NCBI GenBank assembly: GCA_021201905.1 | Contig: JAJQEA010000148.1 | Location: 1-59,863 of the forward strand | Origin: Clostridia bacterium | GTDB lineage: Bacteria > Bacillota > Clostridia > Lachnospirales > Lachnospiraceae | Reading direction: 5' to 3' | Length of the DNA: 59,863 bases | Shown here: piece by piece, positions 46,420 through 54,642 of the stretch | Numbering within the stretch: the stretch's first letter is position 1 | Layout of the letters: each line of letters opens with the position of its first letter | Notes under the pieces: model-generated | The model's input: only the letters and a program-made list of their open reading frames with translations | Told to the model about the DNA's origin: nothing | The model's database searches: none | Translations under genes and position numbers: made by a program

Positions 46420-48033
46420 CTACAGTCCCTGGGCAATCTCTTTCACCAGCAGCAGCCTCTGCTCCGGTTTCACCTGGTCGTCCGCCAGTTCATTGGTGGA
46501 AATGATATTGCCCACGGTTGTATGGAATTTTTTCGCGATTTCCTACAGACTGTCTTCCGGCTGCACGATGTATCCCACGATTCCCGGCAGCTCCTGAAGC
46601 TTCTGCAAATCCATGGGATGGATGGCAGCCCCTGTAATCACCGGTTCATACACCGGCTGCAGTACGAGAAAGTCCAGGGCAATCACCGCCTTCACTTCCA
46701 CCATGTCCCCGCCCATCATCACGGCGCTTAACTGTTCCAGTCCCGCATCCAGCTGGTATACGCTGTCCTCCCGGATTCCTCTGGCCTCCGCCACGCAGTG
46801 GAAGGGCACCTGCTCCACCGAGGACTGGACCGGCGATGTGTCGTCGCTGGTGAGATATAAAAGAGTCACTTCCAGCACGCCGTCAATCTCCAGGCAGTCA
46901 TCCCCGATTTCCACCTCATCCAGCTTGATGGTCCCCTCGTTATGGCAGATCTGGAGAATCCGCTCAGCCTGGGGCAGGCTCAGCTTCTCCGCCACCTTGG
47001 ATTTGCACACATTCCTGGTCAGAATCTGGTCAAAGCAGGCGTCTGAACGGTTCAGCTCTATCTCCCGGTTGTTGGAGTACATATCGCTTAAAAGCTCTAC
47101 CTCCTCCTCCTCATAGAGCTTGATATCCAGCTCCAGCACCGCGTCCACGTCCATTTCCCGCATTTCCCCGTCGTAGTCAGGCTTGGCTTCCATATCCTTA
47201 TGGGCCAGGCGCACTGTCACCATGGGGATCTGGTCCTCCTTCACATCGCTCATTTCCATGTCCCCTGAAAATGGGATGGTCTCCTCCAGCCACTGGACAG
47301 GCATATTTTCATCCTCTGCCCCGTAAATGACAAAAACACTGAGTTCGCCGTCCAGATGGAGCCTGCCGTCCAATGGTTTGGCGGTCACGTCCCGCAGCTT
47401 CATCTCCCGCCATAACAGCTGGCCTATGTTGGGCTTGCCTCCGGTAAGGCTAAGCTCCTCCTTAATCCGGTATGTATCCTTGCGCCTGACAGCAATGGCA
47501 GCCGCATTGGCCGTGCGCTTGAGCGTCTCCACCTGCACCTGTCCCGCTCCGTCCGTGTCAGACATGCCGGCCCCCGCGGGACGGCTGTTGTTTTCCATGT
47601 CCACATCCACAGCAGCTTCCACGTCCCCCAGGGTCTCCACCCGCACCTGAAGGGTAATGATGGCCTGGACCCCCAGCTTCCTGGAATTAATCATATCCGT
47701 GTTCAGGTCCTCCAGCATCCAGTTCAGCCCCACGTAATCCTTTTCCTCCAGGCCCTGGACATTGACCACCTCCTCAAAGGGAATATTGCCGCCCAGGGTC
47801 TGGAGCCCGCCGCTCTCCTTCCGGTACAGCACCTGGAATTCCAGCTTTCCCTTTACCGCCACCTTATCCCCCTGGTTCTTCACTGTCTCAATCTGTATTT
47901 CGCCGGTGTCCAGCATGACCTGCTCCATATCATCCAGGGTATCCGGTACGATAAAGTCATCGTCCAGGGTAATCTGCGTGGTCACGTTGCCCTTCCATTG
48001 GTTCATATGTATCTGCTTCTTTATCAATTCCAT
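46420..48033 (-). pseudogene. DUF3794 (SPOCS) and LysM protein with in-frame amber codon
   Basis: Reading through one TAG gives a 537-residue protein with tandem DUF3794/SPOCS domains (starting M-E-L-I-K-K-Q-I-H-M-N) and a C-terminal LysM domain, a type linked to spore coats or the spore envelope in Clostridia. The TAG at 46543-46545 falls exactly where LysM has its conserved Trp: P-E-D-S-L-stop-E-I-A-K-K-F-H. The frame then continues without error to L-L-L-V-K-E-I-A-Q-G-L and TAG at 46420. The change is TGG to TAG, one base. As written, translation yields 496 residues without LysM. The ATG at 48033 is preferred over GTG 48042. Confidence 0.87.
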
Positions 48034-48105
48034 AAAAAACACCTGCCATCTCTCATAGTCTTTTAGAAAAATCTATGCGGACAGCAGGTGATTTATGCTC
48101 TTTTT

Positions 48106-48978
48106 CTATCTTTCATCGTATTCGTCCATGAAGTGGCGGCGCACCCCGTCCTTCACATAGCCAAGGCATGCGTCCAGATTGATGTTCTCCACACTTTTCA
48201 TGATATTGGCGTCTATGAAGGGGCTGGTCTTTCTGAGGGTTCGGATGAGCTCCTTCATCTCCTGGCGTTTGGAGGTGTGAACGATATCGGCTGCCTCCCC
48301 CGCCATCCCTCTTGCGGCCTGCTCCTCTGCAATCCGCTCCGTAAACCGGCAGGCACATTGCAGGAAATGAAGGCCATTGTAATCCTTCCAGGCCAGTATA
48401 TCCTCTTCCTTTACATAGTACAGGGGGCGGATTAACTCCATGCCCTGGAAATTCGTGCTGTGAAGCTTGGGCATCATGGTATTAATCTGTCCTCCGTAAA
48501 GGATTCCCATAAGAATGGTCTCAATCACGTCGTCGAAATGGTGTCCCAGCGCTATCTTATTGCATCCCAGCTCCCTGGCGTGGGCGTAGAGATACCCTCT
48601 TCTCATTCTGGCGCACAGGTAGCAGGGGGACTGCTCCACATCCACCACAATGTCAAATATATCCGAATCAAAGATACGCACCGGTATATTCATGAGCCCC
48701 GCATTATCTTCAATCAGTCTCCTGTTGTCCGGATTGTATCCGGGGTCCATGACAATAAATTCCAGCTCAAAATCCGTCTGGCTCTGCCGCTTTAACTGCT
48801 GGAGGCATTTGGCCAGAAGCATGGAATCCTTTCCGCCGGATATGCAGACAGCTACCTTGTCGCCGTCTTTTATCATCTCATAATCCTGAAGCCCCTTCAC
48901 AAAGGGGCGCCATATTTCCTTGCGGAACTGCTTTATGATGCTCCGCTCTATATTTACATGGGGTGCTTCCTGTTTCAT
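48106..48978 (-). CDS. TtcA-like tRNA 2-thiolation ATPase
   Basis: A 290-residue PP-loop ATPase with S-G-G-K-D-S at residues 47-52, a C-Y-L-C pair at 119-122 and G-H-H-F-D-D near 148, typical of the TtcA/TtuA group that thiolates tRNA bases using an iron-sulphur cluster. A further Cys pair of this group may be C-A-C near residue 210. There is no signal peptide. The gene is intact and stands between the DUF3794/LysM gene and cysE. Confidence 0.9.
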   Translation of the reverse strand: MKQEAPHVNIERSIIKQFRKEIWRPFVKGLQDYEMIKDGDKVAVCISGGKDSMLLAKCLQQLKRQSQTDFELEFIVMDPGYNPDNRRLIEDNAGLMNIPVRIFDSDIFDIVVDVEQSPCYLCARMRRGYLYAHARELGCNKIALGHHFDDVIETILMGILYGGQINTMMPKLHSTNFQGMELIRPLYYVKEEDILAWKDYNGLHFLQCACRFTERIAEEQAARGMAGEAADIVHTSKRQEMKELIRTLRKTSPFIDANIMKSVENINLDACLGYVKDGVRRHFMDEYDER

Positions 48979-49004
48979 GTGCCGTGTGTATTCTCCTGGG
49001 TAGG

Positions 49005-49667
49005 TTATTTTCCGGATTGGTCCGTCAGACGGGCATCTTTTAATGCGCCCTTCAGGAAATCGATCTCCTTCTCCATCTGCTCCATCCGCCGCTTCATTGT
49101 CTCGTATTCCTCCAGCGTCAGGCTTTTCTTTTCCTTTGGTATGGAAACGCCATCCTTCTTGATTGGACGGGCAGGTATGCCCACAGCGGTGACATTGTCC
49201 TCCAGGGGCTTCAGCAGAACGGCATTGGCTGCAATGGAGCAGTTATCGCCCACCTCAAAAGCGCCCAGAATCTTGGCGCCTGCGCCTACCATCACATTAT
49301 TGCCAAGAGTGGGATGGCGTTTGCCTTTCTTGGTTCCCACGCCGCCCAGGGTAACTCCCTGGTAAATGGTGCAGTTATCGCCCACCACAGCGGTCTCGCC
49401 GATCACCACTCCGCATCCGTGGTCGATCAAAATACCGTGGCCCAGCTGGGCTCTGGGATGAATCTCGATCAGGGTGAAAAACCGGGCAATCTGGGAAATC
49501 AGCCTGGCGGCAAAAAACATCCTGTGTTTATAGAACCAATGGGCAAACCGGTGCCATATAAGGGCATGGACTCCCTGGTGCAGAAGAAATACCTCCAGGG
49601 CATTGCGGGCAGCGGGGTCACGTTCCTGTACGGCCTTTATGTCAAGCCATATGTCCTTGAATATCAT
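49005..49667 (-). CDS. cysE: Serine O-acetyltransferase
   Basis: A 220-residue short-form (EpsC-like) serine acetyltransferase, the first step of cysteine synthesis from serine and acetyl-CoA. An N-terminal helical part is followed by left-handed parallel beta-helix hexapeptides, with I-D-H-G-C-G-V-V-I-G-E-T-A near residue 85 and G-G-V-G-T-K-K-G-K-R-H-P-T. The C-terminus is a short coiled coil. A palindrome covers its likely promoter. Confidence 0.95.
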   Translation of the reverse strand: MIFKDIWLDIKAVQERDPAARNALEVFLLHQGVHALIWHRFAHWFYKHRMFFAARLISQIARFFTLIEIHPRAQLGHGILIDHGCGVVIGETAVVGDNCTIYQGVTLGGVGTKKGKRHPTLGNNVMVGAGAKILGAFEVGDNCSIAANAVLLKPLEDNVTAVGIPARPIKKDGVSIPKEKKSLTLEEYETMKRRMEQMEKEIDFLKGALKDARLTDQSGK

Positions 49668-49737
49668 ATTTACTCCAGCCTTTCTTTAACAAGTTAACAC
49701 AATGCTACGGTAATACGACATTTTCCTAAAAAGCTTA

Positions 49738-49765
49738 AATATCATATAGTATAGCATATGATATT
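49738..49765. promoter_or_regulatory. Palindrome over the cysE promoter region
   Basis: AATATCATAT (49738-49747) and ATATGATATT (49756-49765) are perfect arms. The 8-bp centre holds, on the minus strand, the core of a TATACT -10 box (49748-49753), about 75 bp upstream of the cysE start. A dimeric regulator of sulphur or cysteine metabolism is a natural guess, but the protein is unknown. Confidence 0.45.
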
Positions 49766-49841
49766 CAAATTAAAAAGAGCTTTTTACACTTTGCGGCCTG
49801 TTTCATAATTCTTTTCAGGCTTTTGCCTCCCCCTGCCCTCC

Positions 49842-49874
49842 CATCCTACTGGAATGCTACTGGAATACCACTGG
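49842..49874. repeat. Three 11-bp direct repeats straddling a stop codon
   Basis: Units CATCCTACTGG, AATGCTACTGG and AATACCACTGG run across the TAG stop of the lipoprotein gene at 49857. On the coding strand each copy contains CCAGT, and two contain the CCAGTAG that forms the stop. Confidence 0.6.
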
Positions 49875-50282
49875 ATTTTCCAGATACTCTGTCTTGATTA
49901 CAATATATGGAAATGACTGCTCCGCACCGGCATTCTCCCCCTTTTCAGGGCCCTTTAACTCTGTATTGACCACAATGGAGTTGTCGGTCAGATAGAGTTC
50001 ATTGACGCTGATGCTGTAGCCGCCTGTGGGCTGTACGCCGTATCCCACCGCTATGTACAGATTCTGCTCGTCGCTGTATGTGAGCTTAAACGGCTGCTGC
50101 TGTTTCTCAGCAATCAGATTCTTAAGCTCATCCGGCACATCCATATCGCCTGCCACTGTGAAATCCAGGTCCCTGACCTTATCCCCGCTGTCCTTTGACG
50201 CGGAGCAGCCGGCCAGCCACAGGGTCATGGCAAACAGCATCATGAGCCCAAGGTACACTTTACCCTTAATAGTTCCTTTCAT
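49857..50282 (-). CDS. PrcB-like lipoprotein
   Basis: A 141-residue exported lipoprotein: signal with lipobox L-A-G-C-S, a short linker, then a PrcB C-terminal-type domain (N-L-Y-I-A-V-G-Y-G-V-Q-P-T-G-G-Y-S-I-S-V). Such domains are small beta folds of unknown activity often found on surface proteins. GGGAGG precedes the ATG at 50282 by eight bases, but it lies within the terminator-like hairpin of the upstream ilvE gene, so translation may be restricted. Confidence 0.85.
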   Translation of the reverse strand: MKGTIKGKVYLGLMMLFAMTLWLAGCSASKDSGDKVRDLDFTVAGDMDVPDELKNLIAEKQQQPFKLTYSDEQNLYIAVGYGVQPTGGYSISVNELYLTDNSIVVNTELKGPEKGENAGAEQSFPYIVIKTEYLENPVVFQ

Positions 50283-50285
50283 GTT

Positions 50286-50336
50286 AAAAACCTCCCGGAA
50301 TATATGATACAATTACTATCAATATATTCCGGGAGG
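50286..50336 (-). terminator. ilvE terminator hairpin that contains the next gene's ribosome site
   Basis: CCTCCCGGAATATAT-GATA and TATC-A-ATATATTCCGGGAGG form a 19-bp stem with one bulged A. On the minus strand five T residues follow, then AAC and the ATG of the lipoprotein gene. The 3' arm includes the Shine-Dalgarno GGGAGG. Confidence 0.8.
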
Positions 50337-50399
50337 CCCTGATTATGCGTTTAACCGCATGTTTGTGTATATTCAGACCTTATGATATCCAGACCGCCG

Positions 50400-51425
50400 T
50401 TATACGATTTTCCAAATCCATCCCTCAGGGGCTTCGATGGTTCCCATCTGGATGCCGGTAAGGGTTTCATACAGCTTCTTTGTAACAGGTCCCATGGCGT
50501 CCATACCGCTTGGGAAGCAGATTTCCCTTCCATGGTCCACAATCTTGCCCACAGGAGAGATAACGGCGGCTGTTCCGCACAGTCCGCACTCTGCGAAATC
50601 ATCCAGCTCAGCAAGCTTCACAGGTCTCTGCGTCACCTTAAGGCCCAGATAATGCTCTGCTACATACACAAGGGAGCACCTGGTAATGGATGGAAGGATG
50701 GAATCAGACTTAGGCGTCACCACCTCGCCGTCCTTTGTGACAAAGAGGAAATTGGCTCCGCCTGTCTCCTCAATACAGGTCCTGGTGCCCGGGTCCAGGA
50801 ATACATTTTCGTCATATCCCGCTGCATGGGCTGTGACAGAGGCGTGCAGGCTCATGGCATAGTTCAGTCCGGCCTTTACATGGCCGGTGCCGTTGGGCGC
50901 CGCGCGGTCAAAATCGCTGACGCAAAGGGTCAGAGGCTTTGCTCCGCCCTTAAAGTAGGGGCCTACAGGCGTTCCAAAAAGCCTGAACTGGTACTCCTCG
51001 GAAGGCTTAACACCGATGACAGGACCTGAGGCAAACATATAGGGCCTGAGATAAAGGGTGGCTCCGCTTCCGAATGGAGGTACCCAGGCCGCATTGGCCT
51101 TCACCACCTGGTCCACTGCCTCCAGGAATCTCTCCTTTGGGAACGGCGGCATCTCCAGCCTCCTGGCGGAATCCATCATCCTCTCCGCGTTCAGGTCAGG
51201 GCGGAATGTGACAATGCTTCCATCCTCAGTGGTATAGGCCTTAAGTCCCTCAAAAATCTCCTGACAGTACTGAAGGATGCCCGCGCATTCATTAATCACC
51301 ACATTGGGGTCAGAGGTCATCGCTCCCCCGTCCCATGCTCCGTCTTTATAATTCGCCACATAGCGCTTGTCCGTGGGCATATAGGAAAATCCGATATTTC
51401 CCCAGTCCAGGTCTTTCTTTTCCAT
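50400..51425 (-). CDS. ilvE: Branched-chain amino acid aminotransferase
   Basis: A 341-residue class IV pyridoxal-phosphate transaminase that interconverts leucine, isoleucine and valine with their keto acids. The cofactor lysine is near residue 184 (G-H-V-K-A-G-L-N-Y-A), with E-E-T-G-G-A-N-F downstream. The ATG at 51425 has GGAGG eight bases upstream; longer in-frame starts are not supported. No T-box is visible in the upstream 200 bp. Confidence 0.95.
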   Translation of the reverse strand: MEKKDLDWGNIGFSYMPTDKRYVANYKDGAWDGGAMTSDPNVVINECAGILQYCQEIFEGLKAYTTEDGSIVTFRPDLNAERMMDSARRLEMPPFPKERFLEAVDQVVKANAAWVPPFGSGATLYLRPYMFASGPVIGVKPSEEYQFRLFGTPVGPYFKGGAKPLTLCVSDFDRAAPNGTGHVKAGLNYAMSLHASVTAHAAGYDENVFLDPGTRTCIEETGGANFLFVTKDGEVVTPKSDSILPSITRCSLVYVAEHYLGLKVTQRPVKLAELDDFAECGLCGTAAVISPVGKIVDHGREICFPSGMDAMGPVTKKLYETLTGIQMGTIEAPEGWIWKIV

Positions 51426-51658
51426 AGTCTGTTCCTCCATTCGGGTAGATATAAGATGTATTTTGAACACAATTATAATCGTATTAATCCGCAAAATCAA
51501 TGGGTTCCTTGCAAATATACTATACAATTCCTGCATATCAGCCATAACCTCAGCCGGAACACATACACACACAAACACCCTCAGGCCGCGTTGCGAAACC
51601 CGCTAAACTGTGTTAAGTTATAAAATAGGAATAAATGAACGCAAGGAGATGTGCACAC

Positions 51659-52252
51659 ATGGCCAAGAAAAACGCCCGCAACACCCGCGGAAAGATTGTA
51701 AACGCAGCATGGCAGCTGTTCTATGAGCAGGGATATGAAGATACAACGGTGGAGGAAATCATCGAACTCTCCCATACATCCAAGGGCTCCTTTTACCACT
51801 ATTTCGACGGAAAGGACGCGCTTCTCAGCACCCTGAGCCTGCTCTTTGATGAAAAATACGAGGAACTCATGGATACCCTTACGCCGGAGATGTCAGCCAT
51901 GGACAAGCTTCTCTTTCTCAACAGCGAGCTTTTCGGCATGATTGAGAACAGCATATCCCTGGACCTTCTGGCCCGTCTGCTCTCCACCCAGCTGGTCACC
52001 ACCGGCAAAAAGCACCTGCTGGACCACAACCGCACCTACTATAAACTGCTCCGCAGAATCATCGCCCAGGGCCAGGAATCCGGAGAGCTGAACGCAGAGA
52101 CCAGCGTCAATGAGATGGTCAAGCTTTACGCCCTGTCCGAACGCGCCCTGCTGTACGACTGGTGCCTGTGCGCAGGCAAATATTCCCTGCGCAGGTACAG
52201 CGCCTCAGTCATGCCCGCGTTCCTGAGCCATTTCCTGCCCGGACGGGGATGA
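51659..52252 (+). CDS. TetR family transcriptional regulator
   Basis: A 197-residue regulator with an N-terminal TetR helix-turn-helix (G-Y-E-D-T-T-V-E-E-I-I, then T-S-K-G-S-F-Y-H-Y-F-D-G-K-D-A-L-L) and a helical ligand domain. I prefer the ATG at 51659 (AAGGAG upstream) to the one at 51635. It is divergent from ilvE and precedes putP on the same strand, so putP is a possible target. Confidence 0.92.
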   Translation: MAKKNARNTRGKIVNAAWQLFYEQGYEDTTVEEIIELSHTSKGSFYHYFDGKDALLSTLSLLFDEKYEELMDTLTPEMSAMDKLLFLNSELFGMIENSISLDLLARLLSTQLVTTGKKHLLDHNRTYYKLLRRIIAQGQESGELNAETSVNEMVKLYALSERALLYDWCLCAGKYSLRRYSASVMPAFLSHFLPGRG

Positions 52253-52263
52253 AAGCGGCCATA

Positions 52264-52290
52264 CCCCGGCCCAGCCGCACATGGCCGGGG
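52264..52290. terminator. GC-rich hairpin after the TetR gene
   Basis: CCCCGGCC and GGCCGGGG are perfect arms around an 11-base loop, 12 bp after the TetR stop. There is no T-run, so termination is probable but weak. Confidence 0.4.
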
Positions 52291-52341
52291 ATGCAGCCTT
52301 CATATGTGTAAATATTGTTTCTCATATATTTTTCAATTATC

Positions 52342-52405
52342 GTCTAGTATATATTTCTTATAATTACGTTGTTTTATCCATATTTAATTATAATTAGTCT
52401 AGTAT
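52342..52405. promoter_or_regulatory. Direct repeats upstream of the putP promoter
   Basis: GTCTAGTAT occurs at 52342-52350 and 52397-52405, each after an AATTAT-containing AT-rich stretch, 55 bp apart, just upstream of the putP -35 box. A tandem regulator site is plausible. Confidence 0.4.
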
Positions 52406-52427
52406 GTAGTCTATACTTCGTTCTGTA

Positions 52428-52456
52428 TTGCGTTCCCCTCAACCCCATGCTATAAT
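52428..52456 (+). promoter_or_regulatory. Promoter of putP
   Basis: TTGCGT (52428-52433), 17-bp spacer, TATAAT (52451-52456), about 50 bp upstream of the ATG. Confidence 0.7.
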
Positions 52457-52506
52457 GTCAGTATTATGTCCGTTTTCCACAAAGAAACACATAACAGGAG
52501 GGTAAA

Positions 52507-54042
52507 ATGAGTACTGGACAAATAGGAATCCTGGCAGCCATCATCGTGTATCTGGTAGCCATGGTATATGTAGGTTTTTATTTCAGCAAAAAGGGCGGCG
52601 GTGATTCTGCCGACGAATTCTATCTGGGAGGCCGCAAGCTGGGCGCGCTGGTAACCGCCATGAGCGCCGAGGCTTCGGATATGAGCAGCTGGCTTCTCAT
52701 GGGCCTGCCGGGAGTTGCGTACCTGACCGGCATCGCGGACGCGGGCTGGACCGCCATCGGTCTGGCTGTGGGTACATATCTCAACTGGCTGATTGTTGCC
52801 AAGCGCCTGCGCCGTTATTCCGTTGCGTGCGAGGCCATCACCATACCTGACTTTTTCTCCCGCCGCTACCGGGATGACAGGAACATACTGATGTGCATTG
52901 CCGCCATCGTAATCCTGATTTTCTTTATTCCCTACACCGCCTCCGGATTTAAGGCAGTGGGAACCCTGTTCAACAGCCTGTTCGGCGTGAATTATCACGT
53001 TGCAATGATAGCAGGCGCGGTGGTCATCATCGGATACGCGGTCATGGGAGGCTTCATGGCAGTGTCCACCACAGACCTGATTCAGAGCATTGTCATGAGC
53101 ATTGCCCTGGTTATCATTGTATTTTTTGGCATCCATGTGGCTGGCGGCTGGAATGCCGTGGCTGACAATGCCCGTTCCCTGGCAGGATACCTGAGCATGA
53201 CCCATCTCCACAACATGGCTGACAACACGGCCTCCCCCTATGGATTCATAACCATACTGTCCACCCTGGCATGGGGATTAGGGTATTTTGGAATGCCCCA
53301 TATCCTTCTGCGCTTCATGGCCATCAGCCATGAGGATAAGCTTAAGACGTCACGGCGTATCGCGTCTGTTTGGGTTGTCATCTCCATGTTTGTGGCCATC
53401 CTGATCGGCATCATCGGATACGGTGCCTCTGTGGCAGGGAGTATTCCCCTGTTTTCCTCCAGCTCTGAATCCGAGACCGTCATCATCCGTCTGGCGGATT
53501 TGCTGGGACGCCACGGAATCCTGCTCTCCGTTGTGGCCGGAGTGGTGCTGGCTGGAATCCTGGCCTGTACCATGTCCACGGCCGACTCCCAGCTGCTGAC
53601 AGCCGCGTCAGGCGTGTCCCAGAACCTGCTGCAGGATTTCCTGAAGATTAAAATGGACACAAAGGCGTCCATGACGGCTGCCCGTCTCACCGTAGTGGGC
53701 ATTGCCCTGGTAGCCATCCTGCTGGCCTGGAATCCGGACAGCTCCGTATTTACCATTGTATCCTTTGCCTGGGCCGGTTTCGGCGCATCCTTTGGACCGG
53801 TGATGCTCTTTGCCCTGTTCTGGAAGCGCAGCAATCTGAAGGGCGCCCTGGCAGGCATGATCTCCGGAGGCGTCATGGTGTTTGTGTGGAAATACGGTGT
53901 GCGGCCCTTAGGCGGCGCCTGGAACATATACGAACTGCTTCCGGCCTTCATCGTGGCCTGCATTGCCATTGTGGCCGTGTCACTGATGACGGAAGCCCCA
54001 TCCAAAGAGATCTGCGATGAGTATGACTCTGTAGGAAAATAG
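52507..54042 (+). CDS. putP: Sodium/proline symporter
   Basis: A 511-residue member of the sodium:solute symporter family with about 13 membrane spans. Characteristic stretches are D-E-F-Y-L-G-G-R-K-L-G, M-S-A-E-A-S-D-M-S-S-W-L-L-M-G-L-P-G (sodium and proline site of PutP) and C-T-M-S-T-A-D-S-Q-L-L near residue 355. It imports proline with sodium. AGGAGG precedes the ATG. The predicted sodium-type V-ATPase in this window would help to maintain the needed gradient. Confidence 0.94.
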   Translation: MSTGQIGILAAIIVYLVAMVYVGFYFSKKGGGDSADEFYLGGRKLGALVTAMSAEASDMSSWLLMGLPGVAYLTGIADAGWTAIGLAVGTYLNWLIVAKRLRRYSVACEAITIPDFFSRRYRDDRNILMCIAAIVILIFFIPYTASGFKAVGTLFNSLFGVNYHVAMIAGAVVIIGYAVMGGFMAVSTTDLIQSIVMSIALVIIVFFGIHVAGGWNAVADNARSLAGYLSMTHLHNMADNTASPYGFITILSTLAWGLGYFGMPHILLRFMAISHEDKLKTSRRIASVWVVISMFVAILIGIIGYGASVAGSIPLFSSSSESETVIIRLADLLGRHGILLSVVAGVVLAGILACTMSTADSQLLTAASGVSQNLLQDFLKIKMDTKASMTAARLTVVGIALVAILLAWNPDSSVFTIVSFAWAGFGASFGPVMLFALFWKRSNLKGALAGMISGGVMVFVWKYGVRPLGGAWNIYELLPAFIVACIAIVAVSLMTEAPSKEICDEYDSVGK

Positions 54043-54058
54043 GACTGAACAAAATACC

Positions 54059-54109
54059 AAAACCGCAATTTTCAGATAAGACTGTTTCCATCTGAGAATT
54101 GCGGTTTTT
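54059..54109. terminator. Bidirectional terminator between putP and spoIIID
   Basis: AAAACCGCAATTTTCAGAT and ATCTGAGAATTGCGGTTTTT pair along 17-18 bp with one mismatch; T-runs follow on both strands. Confidence 0.88.
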
Positions 54110-54130
54110 CTTTTTCCTATTGGTTTCTCA

Positions 54131-54194
54131 CTGGCGGCTTATCCGCCTGGCGGATTATCTGTCTGGTGCCTTATCCAACTGGCGCCTGCCTCTC
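54131..54194. repeat. Degenerate 16-bp tandem repeats after the spoIIID stop
   Basis: Four 16-bp units beginning CTGGCGGCTTATCCGC lie between the spoIIID stop (54207) and the shared terminator. They drift in sequence but keep CTGG at each start. Confidence 0.65.
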
Positions 54195-54206
54195 TCCCGT
54201 ACTTTC

Positions 54207-54482
54207 TTATTCCTCCTGCTTGCTGCAGATTGCCAGCCTGTGCTGGTACTTCTCCCTGGTAGCCAGCCCTCCCCGGATATGGCGCTCTGACTTATTCACA
54301 TCCAGCACGATTCTGGCCTGGGCCGCCAAGGTCGGATTGATGTGCTCAAGCCTGTCAGTTACATCCTTATGTACCGTGGATTTGCTTATCCCGAACTTCT
54401 TCGCCGTCTGCCTTACCGTGGCATTGTGGTCTATGATGTAATTGGCGATGGCTACCGCACGTTCTTCAATATACTCCTTCAA
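54207..54482 (-). CDS. spoIIID: Sporulation transcription factor SpoIIID
   Basis: A 91-residue DNA-binding regulator of the mother-cell programme. The helix-turn-helix T-A-K-K-F-G-I-S-K-S-T-V-H-K-D-V-T lies at about residues 28-44, with the conserved E-R-H-I-R-G-G near 67 and a basic C-terminal helix. Its presence marks a spore former. The upstream region would be expected to hold a sigma-E promoter; one copy of the 22-bp direct repeat (54527-54548) lies there. Confidence 0.96.
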   Translation of the reverse strand: MKEYIEERAVAIANYIIDHNATVRQTAKKFGISKSTVHKDVTDRLEHINPTLAAQARIVLDVNKSERHIRGGLATREKYQHRLAICSKQEE

Positions 54483-54526
54483 AATGAGTCTCCTGAGGAT
54501 TTTTTTACATCATATGCGGAATTTTT

Positions 54527-54548
54527 CCGGATTAGCACATCCTGTACG
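54527..54548 (+). repeat. 22-bp direct repeat, left copy
   Basis: The core GGATTAGCACATCCTGTACG lies 45 bp upstream of the spoIIID start. A second copy with one difference in 22 bases is at 57501-57522 in the same orientation. The pair brackets the helical protein, nuclease and ATPase genes. Confidence 0.75.
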
Positions 54549-54642
54549 GATTTCTATAGAACAATTTTTAGCAGCTGCAAACCTTCAGAAGGATGTCCCT
54601 GATATAACCTTCCCTTTTCCAGAGACTGCCGGCCTTATCTCC

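Noticed and set aside
46315-46545. Recoding of UAG (for example pyrrolysine) in the DUF3794/LysM gene, with read-through also of the second TAG
   Set aside because: UAG ends several intact genes in this window, the first TAG falls on a Trp position, and the second is followed by a terminator hairpin. A nonsense mutation or base error is simpler.
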